A stretch of DNA of 64,000 nt from Sipunculus nudus (GCA_026874595.1 CM049312.1:63642929-63706928); one strand, 5' to 3'. Shown: positions 22,545 through 36,730, counted from the first letter of the stretch. Translations and numbers: made by a program. The notes: generated by a model not told the origin, from the sequence alone.

Positions 22545-23021
22545 CTACCAGATAGATACGGGACATAATTAACGGTTAGATCGTGGGTATAGAGGCGCCG
22601 TACTGTAAAGGATAGCTCCGTGCGGGCAGGGGAAATGACGTATCGGCCATTTTGACGAGCCGCTAGACCGTGGAATCGATGACCCTGCATGAACTCTTAG
22701 AACTGCCTCCGGGCAGGTGAACTCCCGGTCAGAGCGGTTGTTGCTGACTGAATCCATGTACATAAATTAAGACCTTATATAAATAATTTGATAATAAATA
22801 TAATTTAAACGTTGCACCGTTTCGGGTAAAAGTTGGATGTCACCGACTGGTCATGTAAGTATACTTTTATAGGAGTATAAGACATGTATATACTTTTTAT
22901 GAATGTTGTATACAATGAATAAATATAGATGTCTTCTCGTGTTTTATGATAAAATTCACACTCAGACAACATTTCACATTATTGTTTAACACATAATAAA
23001 CATGAAATTAATGACGAAGTT
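22545..23021. other. Unremarkable stretch
   Basis: A locally GC-richer segment (22570-22740) with short frames, then AT-rich DNA. No gene is recognised. Confidence 0.4.
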
Positions 23022-23022
23022 A

Positions 23023-23074
<52 letters not shown>

Positions 23075-23205
23075 TTTCGGAATTATATATACAATAAATA
23101 TGTATCAAATTTTTTATTTATATATTTATATATACATATAAATATGTATTAATTTTCGGATTTATATAAATATATATATATATATAAATATGTATTGATG
23201 TTTGG

Positions 23206-23241
<36 letters not shown>

Positions 23242-23290
23242 AAACTTCGGATTTACATATATATATATATATATATATATATTCTAATTT
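23022..23290. repeat. TA-rich minisatellite with TTTCGGATTTATA spacers
   Basis: Four TA arrays alternate with short spacers of the kind 'aaatatgtattaattttcggattta', at a period of roughly 60-75 bp. It is a higher-order TA repeat rather than a plain dinucleotide run. Confidence 0.7.
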
Positions 23291-25720
23291 TCTGATTTAA
23301 AAAAAAATTCACCTTATTATATTCGTAATCATCCATGTTTTACTCTGTTGGATATACATATGCATAGGCAGAAAAACATGACGTGCACACGGGTAGGATT
23401 GGGGGGGGGGGGGGGGGCGACGCAAAGAGCCGAAAATACATGTAAAAAGGAAAATAAAAAAAATATATATATCAATTTGAGAGAATAACTTAAAACTAGT
23501 CAGGTGAATTATTTCATACATGTTTTTAATCAGTTGTTATGCGCTAGTAAACATGACATATATATACGAAGCAGTTTTACAAACAACACTGCATGTACCT
23601 CACATAATTTCTTTGTTTCTTTTTTTCACATAACCCAATGTAAACATATGTCATTTGTGACCATAACATCCTGTTTCTCTTTTTTTTAAATTTGGGCGTA
23701 CAAGTGCAGCTAAGCAGAACATATTTGATTTAAATTTGTAATCAATGCAAAAATGAGATTATCATGTTGCATAACGTGCACGGTTTATATGATATGAACG
23801 TACATGTTTGCTAATCAAAGTATCGGTGATATTATGGCCCCGCCCTCTGTCCTCGTTCTGGCCTCGTATTTGCTTCACAACCAATGATATAACAGACTCC
23901 CAGGTATAGCTTAATATTTTTACGGACTGCTTATACTGCATAAAGATACGGTTCACCGAAGGCTGGGTAAACCGGCACAGAGGTCCAAGGTCAGGGGGCC
24001 GGGCTCGCGAATACTATACAACTGCGCTAATATCAACTTAGTATGCTGCAGGCGTTTAGCCGCTGGTATGACCAGCAGCACTAATACAAAACGCTACTAT
24101 TACATTAAGTGCCTGCGAAAAAAGTGGTTGTAGCAATTTTATTTGTCGTCACATGGTGGCGCTCACCTGTCAAGGGGAGGAATCTGGTTTGGACCGGATC
24201 GTGAATCGTTGGGAGGAAGGACGGTGACCTATCCGGGGGCCGTCAGCTGGACCTGGCTAAGTCGGCCAAGCCTGACCCACTGCAGAGCCAACAAGGTATC
24301 TAAGATTATTTTTAAACATGTTGCCTGGTTTATGTTTATATGCACATTAAGCGTTTCAATAGATGGTACATATATCACGGATTCACTATGATCAAATATC
24401 AGGTAAGGCTCTATCATGAAAATCGATGTTTTGTGTTTTATTATACACAGGTACACCTTGCCGAAAGATTGGTTTAGTTTAAAATTACGTGAAAATAATT
24501 AAGATGAATTGTATAGTAATCATATGTGCACGAATATTTTTTGGTCATAGATGAAAATTAAGTGCATCGTTTGTTTGTTTGCCATGATTTAGGCACACGC
24601 GGTTTTGAATAGGGTCCCTTTTTATGTTTCACGCGTGTCTAAAAATAGACCCTGCCTACACACTTGCACTGTGCAGCCTCCACCGCTTTTGCCGTTTCGC
24701 TGTATCTGTCAGTACATCCTTTAATGCAGCAACTGTTGTACCAGAATATCTAACAGACACGTGGCCCGTCAGCTGTTTCTGGTTTACTTGGGATATGGTT
24801 GGACAAGTCCGGGGGTAATCAAGGGCGTAGCATGAATTGTTGCTAAGACACGTGTAAACATAGCAACATACCGGCAGGACTAACCTTGAATTATATAGAC
24901 CCGTATAAAAAGTCCCGTATCAATAGTCGAGAGTATTGTATAAGTACTCAAGGCTTAGCGCCTCGATAGTCGCACTCTACTGGTTTAATCTACTCAATGT
25001 TCAGCAATTCATATACATCCAATACAAGCTTTACACCAATCCATAATATACACAAGTAAATACACGTTTATACACTGTTAGTACTATAGTCCGGTCATCC
25101 TTGAGTGCGCTAGGTCTGCAAATGAAATAAATCAACTAATGACTTGGGTGCACCCTGACTCTGCCTAGACCCAGTGGATACTAACCTGGTTAATATAATA
25201 TGCTCATTATGTTGTATTATTTCCATTTGCTTGTATTTAACTGTCGGGGGAGATTTCGTTTATCGACACGCCCCCTCCCCAGCCAACCTCTTCAGTAAAG
25301 TTAACTCGAAACAGACGAAAGGTTTGTCAGACCATTCTCAAAATAATGTAAAATTAGTTTACATGAAATCTTATCTGTACTACCCTCTTAAGTGCAGTGA
25401 ATAGGCAAAAAAAAATCAAAATAAATAAAAGGTATGGTTCTCATGTACCGCCCGCGTAAATTTTAAACCCATGTTTCAATTTTTTAATGTACTTACTCAT
25501 TTTGAGCTCCAACCGCTCGAACATTTCTTTAAGAAGATAAAATCATACAATTTTGAAAACATTTCCTTTGTTATATAGTACTTTTAATTGTTTAGCATAA
25601 TGACACCTATTCTGTTTTGACAAAACATGCAATGGAAAACATGTTTAGCTTTAAAACACATTTCTAAACGTGTTTCGAGGCCTCTTGTGTTTACTATGTG
25701 TGGAAATGCTCAACGCTGTT
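23291..25720. other. Gene-poor stretch with a G run and one GC-rich island
   Basis: A G run lies at 23401-23417. A GC-richer block at 24140-24300 holds an open stretch ending in a donor-like CAAG/GTATCT, but no domain or acceptor partner is evident. No gene is called. Confidence 0.4.
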
Positions 25721-25721
25721 T

Positions 25722-25975
25722 TACAGTGTATTTGTGCGTAATTAGTATAAAGTAAAACGTATAAAGTCGTAATTGTGCAATATACAGACTCCAGGGAGCT
25801 TTGTTTATATGCTGTAAATATGTAGGGGATGACACACTGTTACACACCATTCGAAGTCCGTCATATGCAAGTAGCTATTTTTCGAATGAACGTCTTTGCA
25901 CTAAATTTCACGTCATAAACGTACATATAGACTTAGAAACAACAAATAGTATTTAAAACACGCTTCTAACTAATT
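25722..25975 (+). repeat. Left arm of a large inverted repeat
   Basis: About 250 bp whose reverse complement recurs at 27312-27565. Shared blocks: 'aattagtata.ag', 'gtataaagtc.taattgtg', 'gacacactgttacacaccattcgaagt', 'gtagctatttttcgaatgaacgtctttgcactaaatttcac', 'cataaacgtacatatagac', 'cacgcttctaac'. The spacer is about 1.3 kb. Confidence 0.85.
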
Positions 25976-27311
25976 AATCTTGATAATTTGATCGAATAGA
26001 CACATTACCAAACGTGATTTATTGTCCCACTGACGCAAAGTAGGCCCATGCATGACTCTATGCATTGGCAAAAAACAGTAGAAACTGCGGCTTTTTATTT
26101 TGAAACAATTTACGACATTTGACCTGTGAATTGGACCCAACTTGCTTGTTGGTTCATGATCCAAAGTTTAAGCCATATTTCATGCACAATACAATGCAGA
26201 TATGCATTTGAAAAGCCTTGACAAACTTTTGGTAACAAACAGCTCAGATAGTTCTTGCGCCTGTGTACAGCGTGTGTATGTGTATTGATTGAGAAGAATA
26301 GAATGTCCAAAAACAAAATTACAGAATTCTTCACACAATCTCAGAGAGGGTAAGTTTTTTATCTGATTTTCAGGCAAAAGTGAAACACGTAAAGTTTCAG
26401 GGGTGCAAATTTTACTGTTGCAATGGGGGGGGGGGGGCTTCTAATCCCCCCTATCTGTCACACACACACACACACACACACACACTTAATTTTACAAAAT
26501 AAATAATGTCATATATTGTTGATTCATGAACAAATGTGGGGGGGGGGGGGCATATATTGAATATAGCGGGACTGTCGAATGTCTCGGCCGAATGTTAAAA
26601 TACTGCGAACCCCCTGAACGACAACTATTACATTGTTACCATCATGGAGATAATTCATTATCTTATCGACTTATGTGATGAGAGATAGATTAGTACTATC
26701 GTTTTTTTTCTTAATCCAAACTGGTAATCATACAAAAAATGATATTTTTAATGAACTACAATAGTTTATTAAAAATCAGTTTTTCTAAGACTTTTTAAAA
26801 AGAAAAAAGCAATAATAATACAGTTGTGTAATGAGGGATAGACATACAATCACTTTTTTATATAAAGGAATCACTTTTGCAATTTTAAGTTTAGATGGGA
26901 AGATACCTCGATTGAAAGTTAAATTAAAAAAAAAATTGTTAACTGTATGACAAAACTCTGATTTTGACGTGATCTAGAACGAATACATCTGGACGGGTTG
27001 ATTCCCTCCAAGTGCATGCGGTTGATATGTCAGTTTAAATATTTTATTATATTATATTATTATCTTTGCGATCAAAGAAGTGTTTATGTTACAAGGCTGA
27101 CACAATATATCGTGCATGGCGTTTCATGATATATCATAAAAGTACATTTTATGATTTCTAATGCATAAGAAGGCCTTGGGCGAATCATGGACCGTGCGTG
27201 ATTATTCTTTGGATCCATGAGTTTTGACAGAGAGATCTCAATTTAGCGTGATGTTCACACTACGCGGGGAAATGATCGGGCGCTGAGTCGAGTGCAAATC
27301 AGTATTTCATG
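25976..27311. other. Spacer between the inverted arms
   Basis: Contains a G run at 26425-26437, a (CA)n array at 26459-26486, and a second G run near 26538-26550. Short frames only, without recognisable domains. Confidence 0.5.
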
Positions 27312-27565
27312 GAGTTAGAAGCGTGTTGTATATTCTAGTTGTTGTTACGATGTCTATATGTACGTTTATGGCGTGAAATTTAGTGCAAAGACGTTCATTC
27401 GAAAAATAGCTACTTGCTAAATAGCTATGACAGACTTCGAATGGTGTGTAACAGTGTGTCACCCTATGCATATTACAGCATATATACAAAGCTCCGTAGG
27501 GTCAGTATATCACACAATTAAGACTTTATACATTTCACTCTATACTAATTTCGCACACATACATG
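27312..27565 (-). repeat. Right arm of a large inverted repeat
   Basis: Reverse complement of 25722-25975, with a small extra duplication 'gctatttagcaagtagctattt'. The pair could fold into a long stem. No target duplication or transposase is visible. Confidence 0.85.
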
Positions 27566-28679
27566 TAAACGATCACACGTGCATAAATCACGATGTCATT
27601 TTGTGATCAAATTTCATATATAGATATACTTTACGTTTGCCATGTTAATACTGTATAAACATAATATAATACATATGATTTCAGTCACAATTATTAGTCT
27701 TTATATATCGAAATTATATATTTGATGATTTTGGTTTCCTTTTTGGTCTTACAATATCATATGTATAATTCAAATAGTTTGCTTTCTATGTAGGTTACTG
27801 GCCACACAGATTAAAAAAAAAATAGGTGATTATATTTAGCATCGTGTACAATAACCTTTATAAAATTGAACTTGACAAAGCCCAAAGCCCATACCTCCTG
27901 AAACATCCCGATTACTTGGTCTCCCTCAAATCTGTTATGCACTTTCCATCTATACGCTGATAAAGGTACAAAATTTGTCTATCAGATATTACCAAATACA
28001 CTTTTACTACTACCAGACAGATGTCCAGAAATATGATTTTAATGAAAATTGAGTAAATTTTATTTCAGTTAAGGCCCAACCATCCAGTGTGATCTAATTA
28101 AATTTAATAAATTACACGTTGCAGAGTTTCCATGAAAAAAATATAAAAAAAAACACACACACACAAAACCGGAAAATGGACAGACAAATATAAGTGAAAA
28201 CATATATATCCTCCTTCATAAATGGATACAGGATCCAACAGCATATTTGTTTAATGTTTATCTGACGTTTAATGAATAATATTTATGTTGAAGGTTCCCA
28301 TGAATACTGTTCGGTGTTAATTGAGAATAAATGTCATATGGAGGTTATCGATAAGAAATGACACGAAAGAAAATTATAGATAGTATTTTTTTTTCAATAC
28401 GTTTATACCGGTAAACATATATGTTTATATCTTGTACTATTTTTTTCTATAAAATATGGCTTTCGTTTTTAGCTCAGCTGACTATAAGTCATTTGAGCGA
28501 TAGACGTGGTCCATTGTCCGATGTCCGTCCGTCCTTCCGGATGGCTGTCCGTAAGACTAGCACGTTTCGACACCATTGGACCTACGATTCTGAAATTCGG
28601 CATACAGTTAGATGTCCCAACAATCTCCCACCATGCCGAAAATCGGGTCAATGGGACTTCGTTTCTTCGAGATATTAAG

Positions 28680-29106
28680 GAAAAACCTCAATTTTTTATT
28701 AAAAATCTATTTTCACACTTCAGGACTGCCTAATATCAAAACCACTCATCAGGTTTTCTTCATATTTAACATAAATATTCCTCTATATAGTTCCTATTTA
28801 CATGCCAGAGTTTAAGTCAGTATTATATAATTTCGAAAAAAGTTATGGGCCCAAACATAGTGGACTTTGTAAAATATCAGGAAAGATATTGTCACTTATT
28901 AGAAAAAAATGTAAAAGCTAGGGACCTTTTTTCAGTAATACAACTTTAATTAATTTAAAACTTTAATTGTATACCAAAAATTAGATCAAAATCTGTTATT
29001 TTTTTTAATATTGGCAAAAATATAAATTTGGTACCTTAAATTTTGCCCAAGTTTGACCATGGCATGTTTCTTTCTTGTAAGAACATTTGATTTACTTTCC
29101 ATAGTC

Positions 29107-29180
<74 letters not shown>

Positions 29181-29865
29181 ATCTGTTAAATTCTTAAATG
29201 TGAAAATAAAAGCTTAAACAATTATTCTAGTTACTGAAGTTTTTTAATGCATTTACATTTTGAACCTCCAGACCAGCCATGTCTGGTCCCTACAGCCTTG
29301 CCTGGGTAAACTTATTAGTGATGCAACACTGCTGTCAGCAACCAGATATGTTACTTTAGTAACATTCTTTAATTGCATTGTTGTTTCCGGTCCAATGTAT
29401 ACAACTTTTCCTGGATCAAAGTGTTATTTTTCAGATATTTATTATTTCGTATATTTTAAAAATATATTTTAAGAAAAAATAAATACATCTGTGTATATAA
29501 TGTGATGTTGCCTGAGCAGATTAACTATAAATGTTGATGCAATTTAGAATTGTTAATCAACTTAAATTTTCAAATATAATTGATATATACTGTGAATGTA
29601 AAGTAAAATTTATAAATTTTGTCCAAAATTGCCCTAAGCAAATAATTGATGTTTTAAAAAAATGAAGATCTAATGCAAACATTTGTTCAGTATTTTTCTG
29701 CCTCAGTAGAATGGGAATTAAAGTGATTTGCTTTGTTTTTCTATCTCTTTGTCTGTTTTTAAATATCCAATAATTATCAATATATTTATTTTTACCTGTA
29801 AGCACGTTTGGATTAAAGTTTGCATCCTGTATAGTTATGCAAAGGTGTTGTAACTTTCCTTACTC
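28680..29865 (+). repeat. 1.4-kb non-coding dispersed repeat, copy B
   Basis: Same orientation and block order as 8088-9460. It differs by a TA-array expansion at 29107-29176, where copy A has 'ggtacacataagg'. Confidence 0.75.
29107..29176. repeat. (TA)n microsatellite
   Basis: Pure TA array of about 70 bp inside repeat copy B. Confidence 0.95.
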
Positions 29866-30749
29866 CCTGCCGCTGGCACAGTATTCTTCTGGCAACTGCA
29901 TAAAATTTATTACTTGTACATTTAGCAAAAAAATATATTAGAGGTAAAAAGGTGTTTTTAAACTCTCCCCCCCCCCCCCTTTTCAGTTTATCAGTTTAAA
30001 TGCTTAAGTTTCAACATAAGAAACCCGATGATCAGATCACAAGATATTATGAGCAACAATCCCCCATTCTTCTATTCAGATCAATCATGCCAACTTCTCA
30101 TAGCTTAATCTACCATTTCATCCTATAGATACTTTTTGAGACATTCTGTTTCCTCTCCCATTTAGCAACAACTGCTTCCCAAAACATATCAGTGTTCTAC
30201 TTTTCCATAATTATTTTGATTTATTAAAATTAGTGTATTTTTATACTTACAAATCTCCACTTCCTTCCTCTGCAATTTAAAACATCTGGTCATTCCCAAT
30301 GCAATATTTTAGACACACATTCTTATACATATTTGAATACTGATACTTCTATATTAAAATTCCGCTCAACTACATAATAAATACGAAAAAAGTACATCTG
30401 TCAAAGTGAAATCTTACCGAACTACTTACAACAATGGTGATACAATTACATCTGTTACATTCAACTGAGCGCCGTGACCCAAGGGTCTCTTGTATTACGT
30501 AGCTATGATTCCTTTGAGCCTGTGTTTGTCTATTGAGTAATTTTTCTTTTTTTTCCCCAATTCATTTCAGTGAATCATTGACATCAAAATAATTCTCAAT
30601 AAAACAAATAATAATGCTAATTAATTTTAGTATGAACATTAATATGTCTGTTTATGTTGACCAGTGGCAAATAGGTTTAAATTTCGGTGTAATAATCTAA
30701 GGACTTAAAAACTTCTTCATATAACAGAGAATCGAAAAAAGTCACACCT

Positions 30750-30753
<4 letters not shown>

Positions 30754-30816
<63 letters not shown>

Positions 30817-30818
30817 AA
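30754..30818. repeat. (TA)n microsatellite
   Basis: TA array with one AAA interruption. Confidence 0.95.
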
Positions 30819-31685
30819 GCTTTAGAAGGTTGATTTGTCAATAATGAACAAAACTTTCCATCCTTTCTGTGTTTGATTCTTTAAACCTTTTGACCGTCTT
30901 AGTCAAAGTCATTCGATTGAGTGCGCATACATTGAGCTCTGGGGACTGGTGTATGTACACAAACGCTGCAAATTATACACACCTAGCCCCCCGGAGGTTG
31001 GACATAACATCTTTACATTAAGTCTCTACTATAGCCAGCATGTCGGCTCAGCTTTGTCAAATGAATGTGAATCAAACCTGAAAGAGGTTATTAGCCCCAA
31101 AGCTTGGTCGCATGTGAAGCTCCACTGGGGAACCACGCGTATTAAACATGCAAACTCACGTGGCGGTAGTATATGGGACACGTGCAGAAGTCCATGACAG
31201 TGGGGAGTTGTACACTATACCAACTCCTGTATTCAAATAATATAAATGTACTGCCGAACATCTATATTGAGTACACTGTAGTGCTATGTCATTTGGTACG
31301 ATCTTGTTATATATTCAGCTCAGTCCACAACAAATCAATACATATTTATTACTAGAAATTAATTCAGGATGGAACCGTGTTTTTGCACAACGCTTGCAAG
31401 AATTAGTTACAGTATTGTTTGCGTATTCTGATACCCCCCCCCCAAAAAAAAAAATTAAAAAAAAAAGAAAAAAAAAAAAAAAGAGGTGAATGCTCACGGA
31501 AGAAAACATAACCTCCTTGTGTCGGAGACGCAACTTAGAGAAGGTGTGTCTCAGTAAACGCAAACATATCAAAGCCAGAGTTTAATCTAAACTCTATTAA
31601 AAATAATTAAGATGTTGTGAATAATTGATTATACGTGTAGACTGACAGTCTTCTAAAACTTGGGTTAAATATATTAATTCTTCTT

Positions 31686-31960
31686 TATTACCTCCACCAA
31701 GGAGGTAATGTTTTGCCGGCGTTGGCTTGTTTGTCTGTTAGCAACATTACTCAAAACGTTATCAACAGATTTTGATAAAAAAAAATTGCAGGATAGCTCG
31801 GCAATGACACAAGGAATATTTGATTAAATTTTGGGGGTTATGCGAAGCACAATCTGGCTCCGGGAATATTTCTAAAGGAAAAATGCTGCATTTCTGATGA
31901 AGCCATAGGGGGGTTATGAGCTGCCTTGGCGGAGGGGTGCACTCTCTGATTGCTAGTAGT
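31686..31960 (+). repeat. Dispersed element with CCTCCACCAAGG / CCTTGGCGGAGG ends
   Basis: It starts TTACCTCCACCAAGGAGGTAATG, then 'tttgtctgttagcaacattactcaaa' and 'cagattttgat', and ends CCTTGGCGGAGGGGTGCACTCTCTGATTGC. The subterminal inverted repeat and wording are those of a repeat seen in many marine animals, I believe. It is non-coding. Confidence 0.6.
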
Positions 31961-33745
31961 TTGTTATAATTTGTTACATCATGCACTAATGATATACTAC
32001 AAAGTAAAGGAGGTGGGCAAAACCAGTCTATTTACAAGAACCACTGAGAATGCAATTAGCTCATGCCCTTTGGCCAACAAAATAAATATGTAAATAATGC
32101 GAGCAAATAATTTTTTTAATGCATTTATGTTCCCAACTAAGTAAGGATATTTCTTATCAGGTTGGAGAATCATGAAGGTAGGACGTCCTAATGCTTACAT
32201 AAACTTTTTTGGGAGCTTTTTGTATACTTCATATAGGCCGCCCTACATATCTTTATCTGTATAAGTTGAAATGCACGTATAACCAATTAAAGGCAGGACT
32301 GGTAAACAAGTAGCCATTAGACGTGAATCATGAGGATTTGGTCGCAAAAAGAGGGACACCCTGCTCTGCCAGGTAACGCTATCATGACCTTTTATAAAAA
32401 AATCATTCTTGACTCATAGTGAGAATTACAAACCTATTTAACTCCGCTAGAAAACCAAGTATCTGACATATTTGTCGTGACTTTGCGACTTTTTTATGCT
32501 AAAAGCCGATCAGGATGTATGACAGAATTATCGGGATTCATATGCATAAACTTCGCCAAAAAACGGCTATTTCACCATTTTCAAACTTGGTAATTATGTG
32601 CTTGGGAAAACAACAACAACAACCCGTGTTGGACAAATAAGGTATTTTAGACCACCCATCATTCGGCCGGTTTACAACTTTCATTCAATAAGGACAGGAA
32701 GATATGATGTCACCATGGATCTTCCTCGTTTCGTGAGTACAGGACACTAGGCTATATTCGTGACGCACTCTATGGGGCCTCTTTAACGATATAATGGCAT
32801 TAACCGAATTCATATCAACAATGTTTGTCACCTAGAGCATAGACAGAGCCAAGATGATTAAGTTTTGGGTTTTGTTTAGTCAGCTAGACCAGTTTTTTTA
32901 TTTGTTTAGTGATGTCCCTACACGGTTTGGTACAATCAGTCTTAATTTTTAGGGAATACGTGAGGTCGAATTCTAGATTTTGCCACTTTGGACAAAACCT
33001 GTGTAAATAAACTCATAGAATTTACAACCCATTCTTTTAGTGGGAACCGTATTCCCGGAACATGTTTTCCCGGTAAGCTGGCCATACAAAAATGAAAAAA
33101 CAAAGAGTTTGAAAGAAAGAGGATCCACCAAATTCATTGAGTTTCATGGTACGGACGACCCATTTGATGATTTCCAAGATGGCTGTGTTAGCTGGCTTTC
33201 TATTATTGACGGATGGTTGATGACTCGGTTTAATCAGAAATGGTCGTTAAAATGACGACTCGATTGGTCGAAAATGGTTAGATTAGAGGACTTTCTTGTC
33301 TGAACTGTGATGGTCCTCACAGTGTGATTGGACACACGAGGTTTCGTTATATAGACGAGGCCTGTCACGGTTCCCAACAGTGTTCTCACTAGCGGGTTTT
33401 CACGATATAGACAATTCATGGGACAACCCAATCTTGGGTCGTACAGGATAGATTGTACAGGTTACATTGTGTAGGTAAAACGTGTGACGGTACCCAGAGA
33501 GATCAGACAAAGTAGTCGTGTGTTTATCGCATACACTGTTTATATGTTTAAACCGTTTATACCATAAATACCGCTAAATCTTAACATTAAGAAAACAGAG
33601 TGGAGCTCGAAAAAGAAGTCGCATTTTTAAGGCGGTCGTCTAAGTGAGGTCTTATATAAAGAATTAAAACGAGTTGGGACCGTAAAGAAGTGGTCATTAT
33701 TATGTGGCGGTCGCTAAACCGAGATCTTCGTTAGACGAGGTTTTA

Positions 33746-33749
<4 letters not shown>
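31961..33749. other. Gene-poor stretch upstream of the transporter
   Basis: Short frames only. The part 33270-33740 has repeated phrases such as 'gtggcggtcgctaaaccgagatc' and 'atatagac(g/a)a' that resemble worn pogo/Tigger-type ends, without a clear partner. No promoter or upstream exon can be identified. Confidence 0.35.

Positions 33750-33812
<63 letters not shown>
33750..33812. repeat. (TA)n microsatellite
   Basis: Pure TA array of about 62 bp, 175 bp upstream of the first coding exon of the transporter. Confidence 0.95.
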
Positions 33813-33816
<4 letters not shown>

Positions 33817-33987
33817 AGTCATGACGCAATGGTCCCCATACTGGTCGTACTGGTGGCGTTTAATTGAATAAAATTCATGTGTGATGGACAGCCACTGTGG
33901 TATGACTATAGGGGTTTGTATCTTTCAAGGTGATCACAATAGCCGTGGTTTAATGCATTCATTCATCTTAATGATGATTTTTTTAGG

Positions 33988-34180
33988 ATGGGTCGGGAGA
34001 CGGCCTGTTGCGGCTACGGCTGGGTGGTGGTGGCGTCCTCGTTTGTGGGTCACGTGTTGGAGTATGGCGTGGCATGGACTGTTGGTATTTTCTATCAGAT
34101 CTTCACGGAGCAATTTGACGGGAACAGCGCCGCGATCGCCCTGGTATCATCTCTACTCACGGCAACATTTTATGGCGCAG
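33988..34180 (+). CDS. Transporter exon 1 (helices 1-2)
   Basis: It begins at ATG 33988 and ends GGCGCAG/GTATGT. It encodes GYGWVVV and helices 1 and 2. It ends in phase 1. The usual D-G-G before YGW is replaced by C-C-G. The AG at 33985-33986 may be an acceptor, so the true start could lie upstream. Confidence 0.82.
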
Positions 34181-36673
34181 GTATGTATAATATTGGTTAA
34201 ATATATCAATTAGCCCTATTCTTTATACAAATGTTGCATGTTCTTTATACTAAATGTATGGATCAGAGGAAGCCTCCCCGCCGTCCCGCAAATGAGCGAT
34301 AATGGGAACTGGCTAGAGATTGTTCGACCTAGGGAATAAGGTCAAGGTCGAATAAATAACAGGTTCAGATCTGTGACCTAGGACTGATATTTTGCCTAAA
34401 CCTTCAACTTTTGAAAGGCAGCCATATTGGAGAGAACGTACAAACTGAAAACGGCAGAAGAAAAAAAGACTTAATTAAAAAAATGAAATCAATGGTTTTG
34501 CACTAAGGGGATCTAAGCAGGTCCGACACACAAATTTTACCCAAATATGGATATTACGATATTCTGATCAAACCACATAATTCTCTCGCTGCTACGGGGT
34601 GAGGGAGGGTCTAATTAAGAGAGTCTTTGATAAATGATCATCACATAGTCATTTAAACCTGTGTAGCTGTTTCACTACTGTTTATTTAAGGGTGTATGGT
34701 GCAATAATATGTATAGCACAACCATGTCGAAAGAATCGGCTGAGGCCTTTAATTTACATGAGTTGTCATAAATTATTGATTTTCGTTATTTTAACTTTTT
34801 AACAGTGTTCATATATTACCTTGTTTCTCCTTTCTGTCTACGCCTGGCAATCAGGTTACGAATCAAAACCGTACAGTATTTAATGTTTAAAGACGTAAAC
34901 TTGAGCGTGCGCATGATTTCAGGGTCCATTTCCGGCATCCTGACGAATCGCTTCGGCTGCCGGACAGTTACCATGGCAGGTGGTCTCCTAGGCAACACGG
35001 GTCTCATCCTCAGCATGTACGCAAAAAGCATTTATCATCTCTACATCACCTTCGGTGTTCTGGCAGGTAAGCAAAACATGACTAATCATGTGGTGATTGT
35101 TTAAACAAATTGGTTCGCATTGCATATGTCAAACTTGGTAGGTGAATTTTAAGCCCCCGATACACCGCTGTTATTGGCTGAAACATTCTTGGCCCAGTGC
35201 CAGCTCCCTGGCGGTGGTACACAGCAATTCCTGTATTGAAAGCGGGGGTTGGTTGAAATGTGTTACATAACGAATGTAAAATGACAACTGCGTGATGGAA
35301 TATAACGCCTGTCGTGTGTGGTCTGTTAAGTAAAAATACATAAACATGCTGTAATAGATCTGTTCATTAAAGGTTGCTGGCAGGTTCATGCAATGTCCTG
35401 GTTAACCTCGATTTGATGAACAAACGCTTATACACGTTTCCACCTTAATACTGGACCCTTCCATACCACTAAGGTATAAACGAAAAGTAATGTATCGTCG
35501 AACACTTAAAATACATGCGTATTTCTTGGCATTTATTGCCTCGCTAATGAAACCTGGTCTGTTTATTTCTTCTGTTAAGAAACAATGACTGGCACCGGGT
35601 TGATCATGAAGAAAATGATGTTGATGATGAAGATGATGATGTCGATTATCATTATGATAAATATTACTACGTTAACAAAAACAACAATGTTCACCCAGAT
35701 TTCGATAAAAATGATTATTATTATCATTGTTATTAATATTACTGTTATAATTATTACCATTATCATTCTTATATTTCAGGTACAGGGTATGGTATTGCCT
35801 TCCTCCCGACCGTGACGATCGTTGGAGAGTATTTTACAAAACGCCGCACGGTGGCGCTAGGGATTGCGGTATCCGGTGTCGGCGTGGGGACCTTCCTGTG
35901 GCCGGTGATCATCAAAATTTTAGAGGAAACTTACGGTTGGCGCGGTGCATTGTTACTCTTAGGTGGAATCGGCATGAATATTTGCGTCTGTGGCGCCTTG
36001 TTCCGTCCATTATCTACAAAGACACGAAGCACCAGCAAAACTGACATGAAATCCTTATTTAATTTAGGGATATTTAAAAACAAAAGCTATATCTTTCTGT
36101 GCATGAATCAAATATTGTTCTCATTCGGGATATCGGTGGTATACACACATCTTCCTTATTACGCCTTCTCAGAAGGTCTATCAAAAACTGAGAGTGCGTA
36201 CCTTATATCAGTGTTGGGAGTGTGCAATTTACTGGGCAGGTTCGGCCTAGGATTTCTCGCCATGCATCCAAGGATTAAAACACTGCCGTTATTTATATTT
36301 TGTTTCTTTACGTCTGGACTAATCACGGCCACGTGTGGATTATATAGTCATGTGATATTTTTAATGACATATGCGTCGTTATTTGGATTATTGACGGCGG
36401 CGTGGGGGACCCTGACGCCTGAGATTATTGTACAGTTGCTGGGGCTCCACCTTCTCAACAATGCCTATGGATACCTTCTGTGTTTCATGGCGGTCGGTTC
36501 ACTGTTAGGAGCGCCTGTTGCAGGTAAGAATCAGCTAACATGGATTTCTACACTTTCATTCTAAACCAAGCGAACTGACATGTTATATGCTGCGATTCTC
36601 AATAACCTGAAGAAAATCTCCATATGTTTGTTCTCTGAATAATACATTTCAAGACTTTGCCATGAATGACCAC

Positions 36674-36730
<57 letters not shown>

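Larger units (their letters stand above)
28467..30495 (+). mobile_element. Long AGCTCAG-family element carrying the 1.4-kb repeat
   Basis: The left end is TTTTTAGCTCAGCTGACTATAAGTC with a CCGTCCGTCC stretch; the right end near 30465-30495 is 'ttcaactgagcgccgtgacccaagggtctcttgt', the same type of right end as at 37257-37290. The middle part (28680-29865) is copy B of the repeat at 8088-9460. No transposase frame exists. The ends suggest one non-autonomous unit of about 2 kb. Confidence 0.6.

Noticed and set aside
24143-24391. Open frame in a GC-richer island, with a donor-like CAAG/GTATCT
   Set aside because: No recognisable domain, no convincing acceptor and no partner exon; it may be chance.
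33270-33745. Possible second pogo/Tigger-like element
   Set aside because: Phrases resemble such ends, but no matching pair of terminal repeats or TA-flanked boundary could be fixed.
35575-35815. Long hydrophobic or charged frames on both strands
   Set aside because: They arise from GAT/ATT triplet bias at the end of transporter intron 2.
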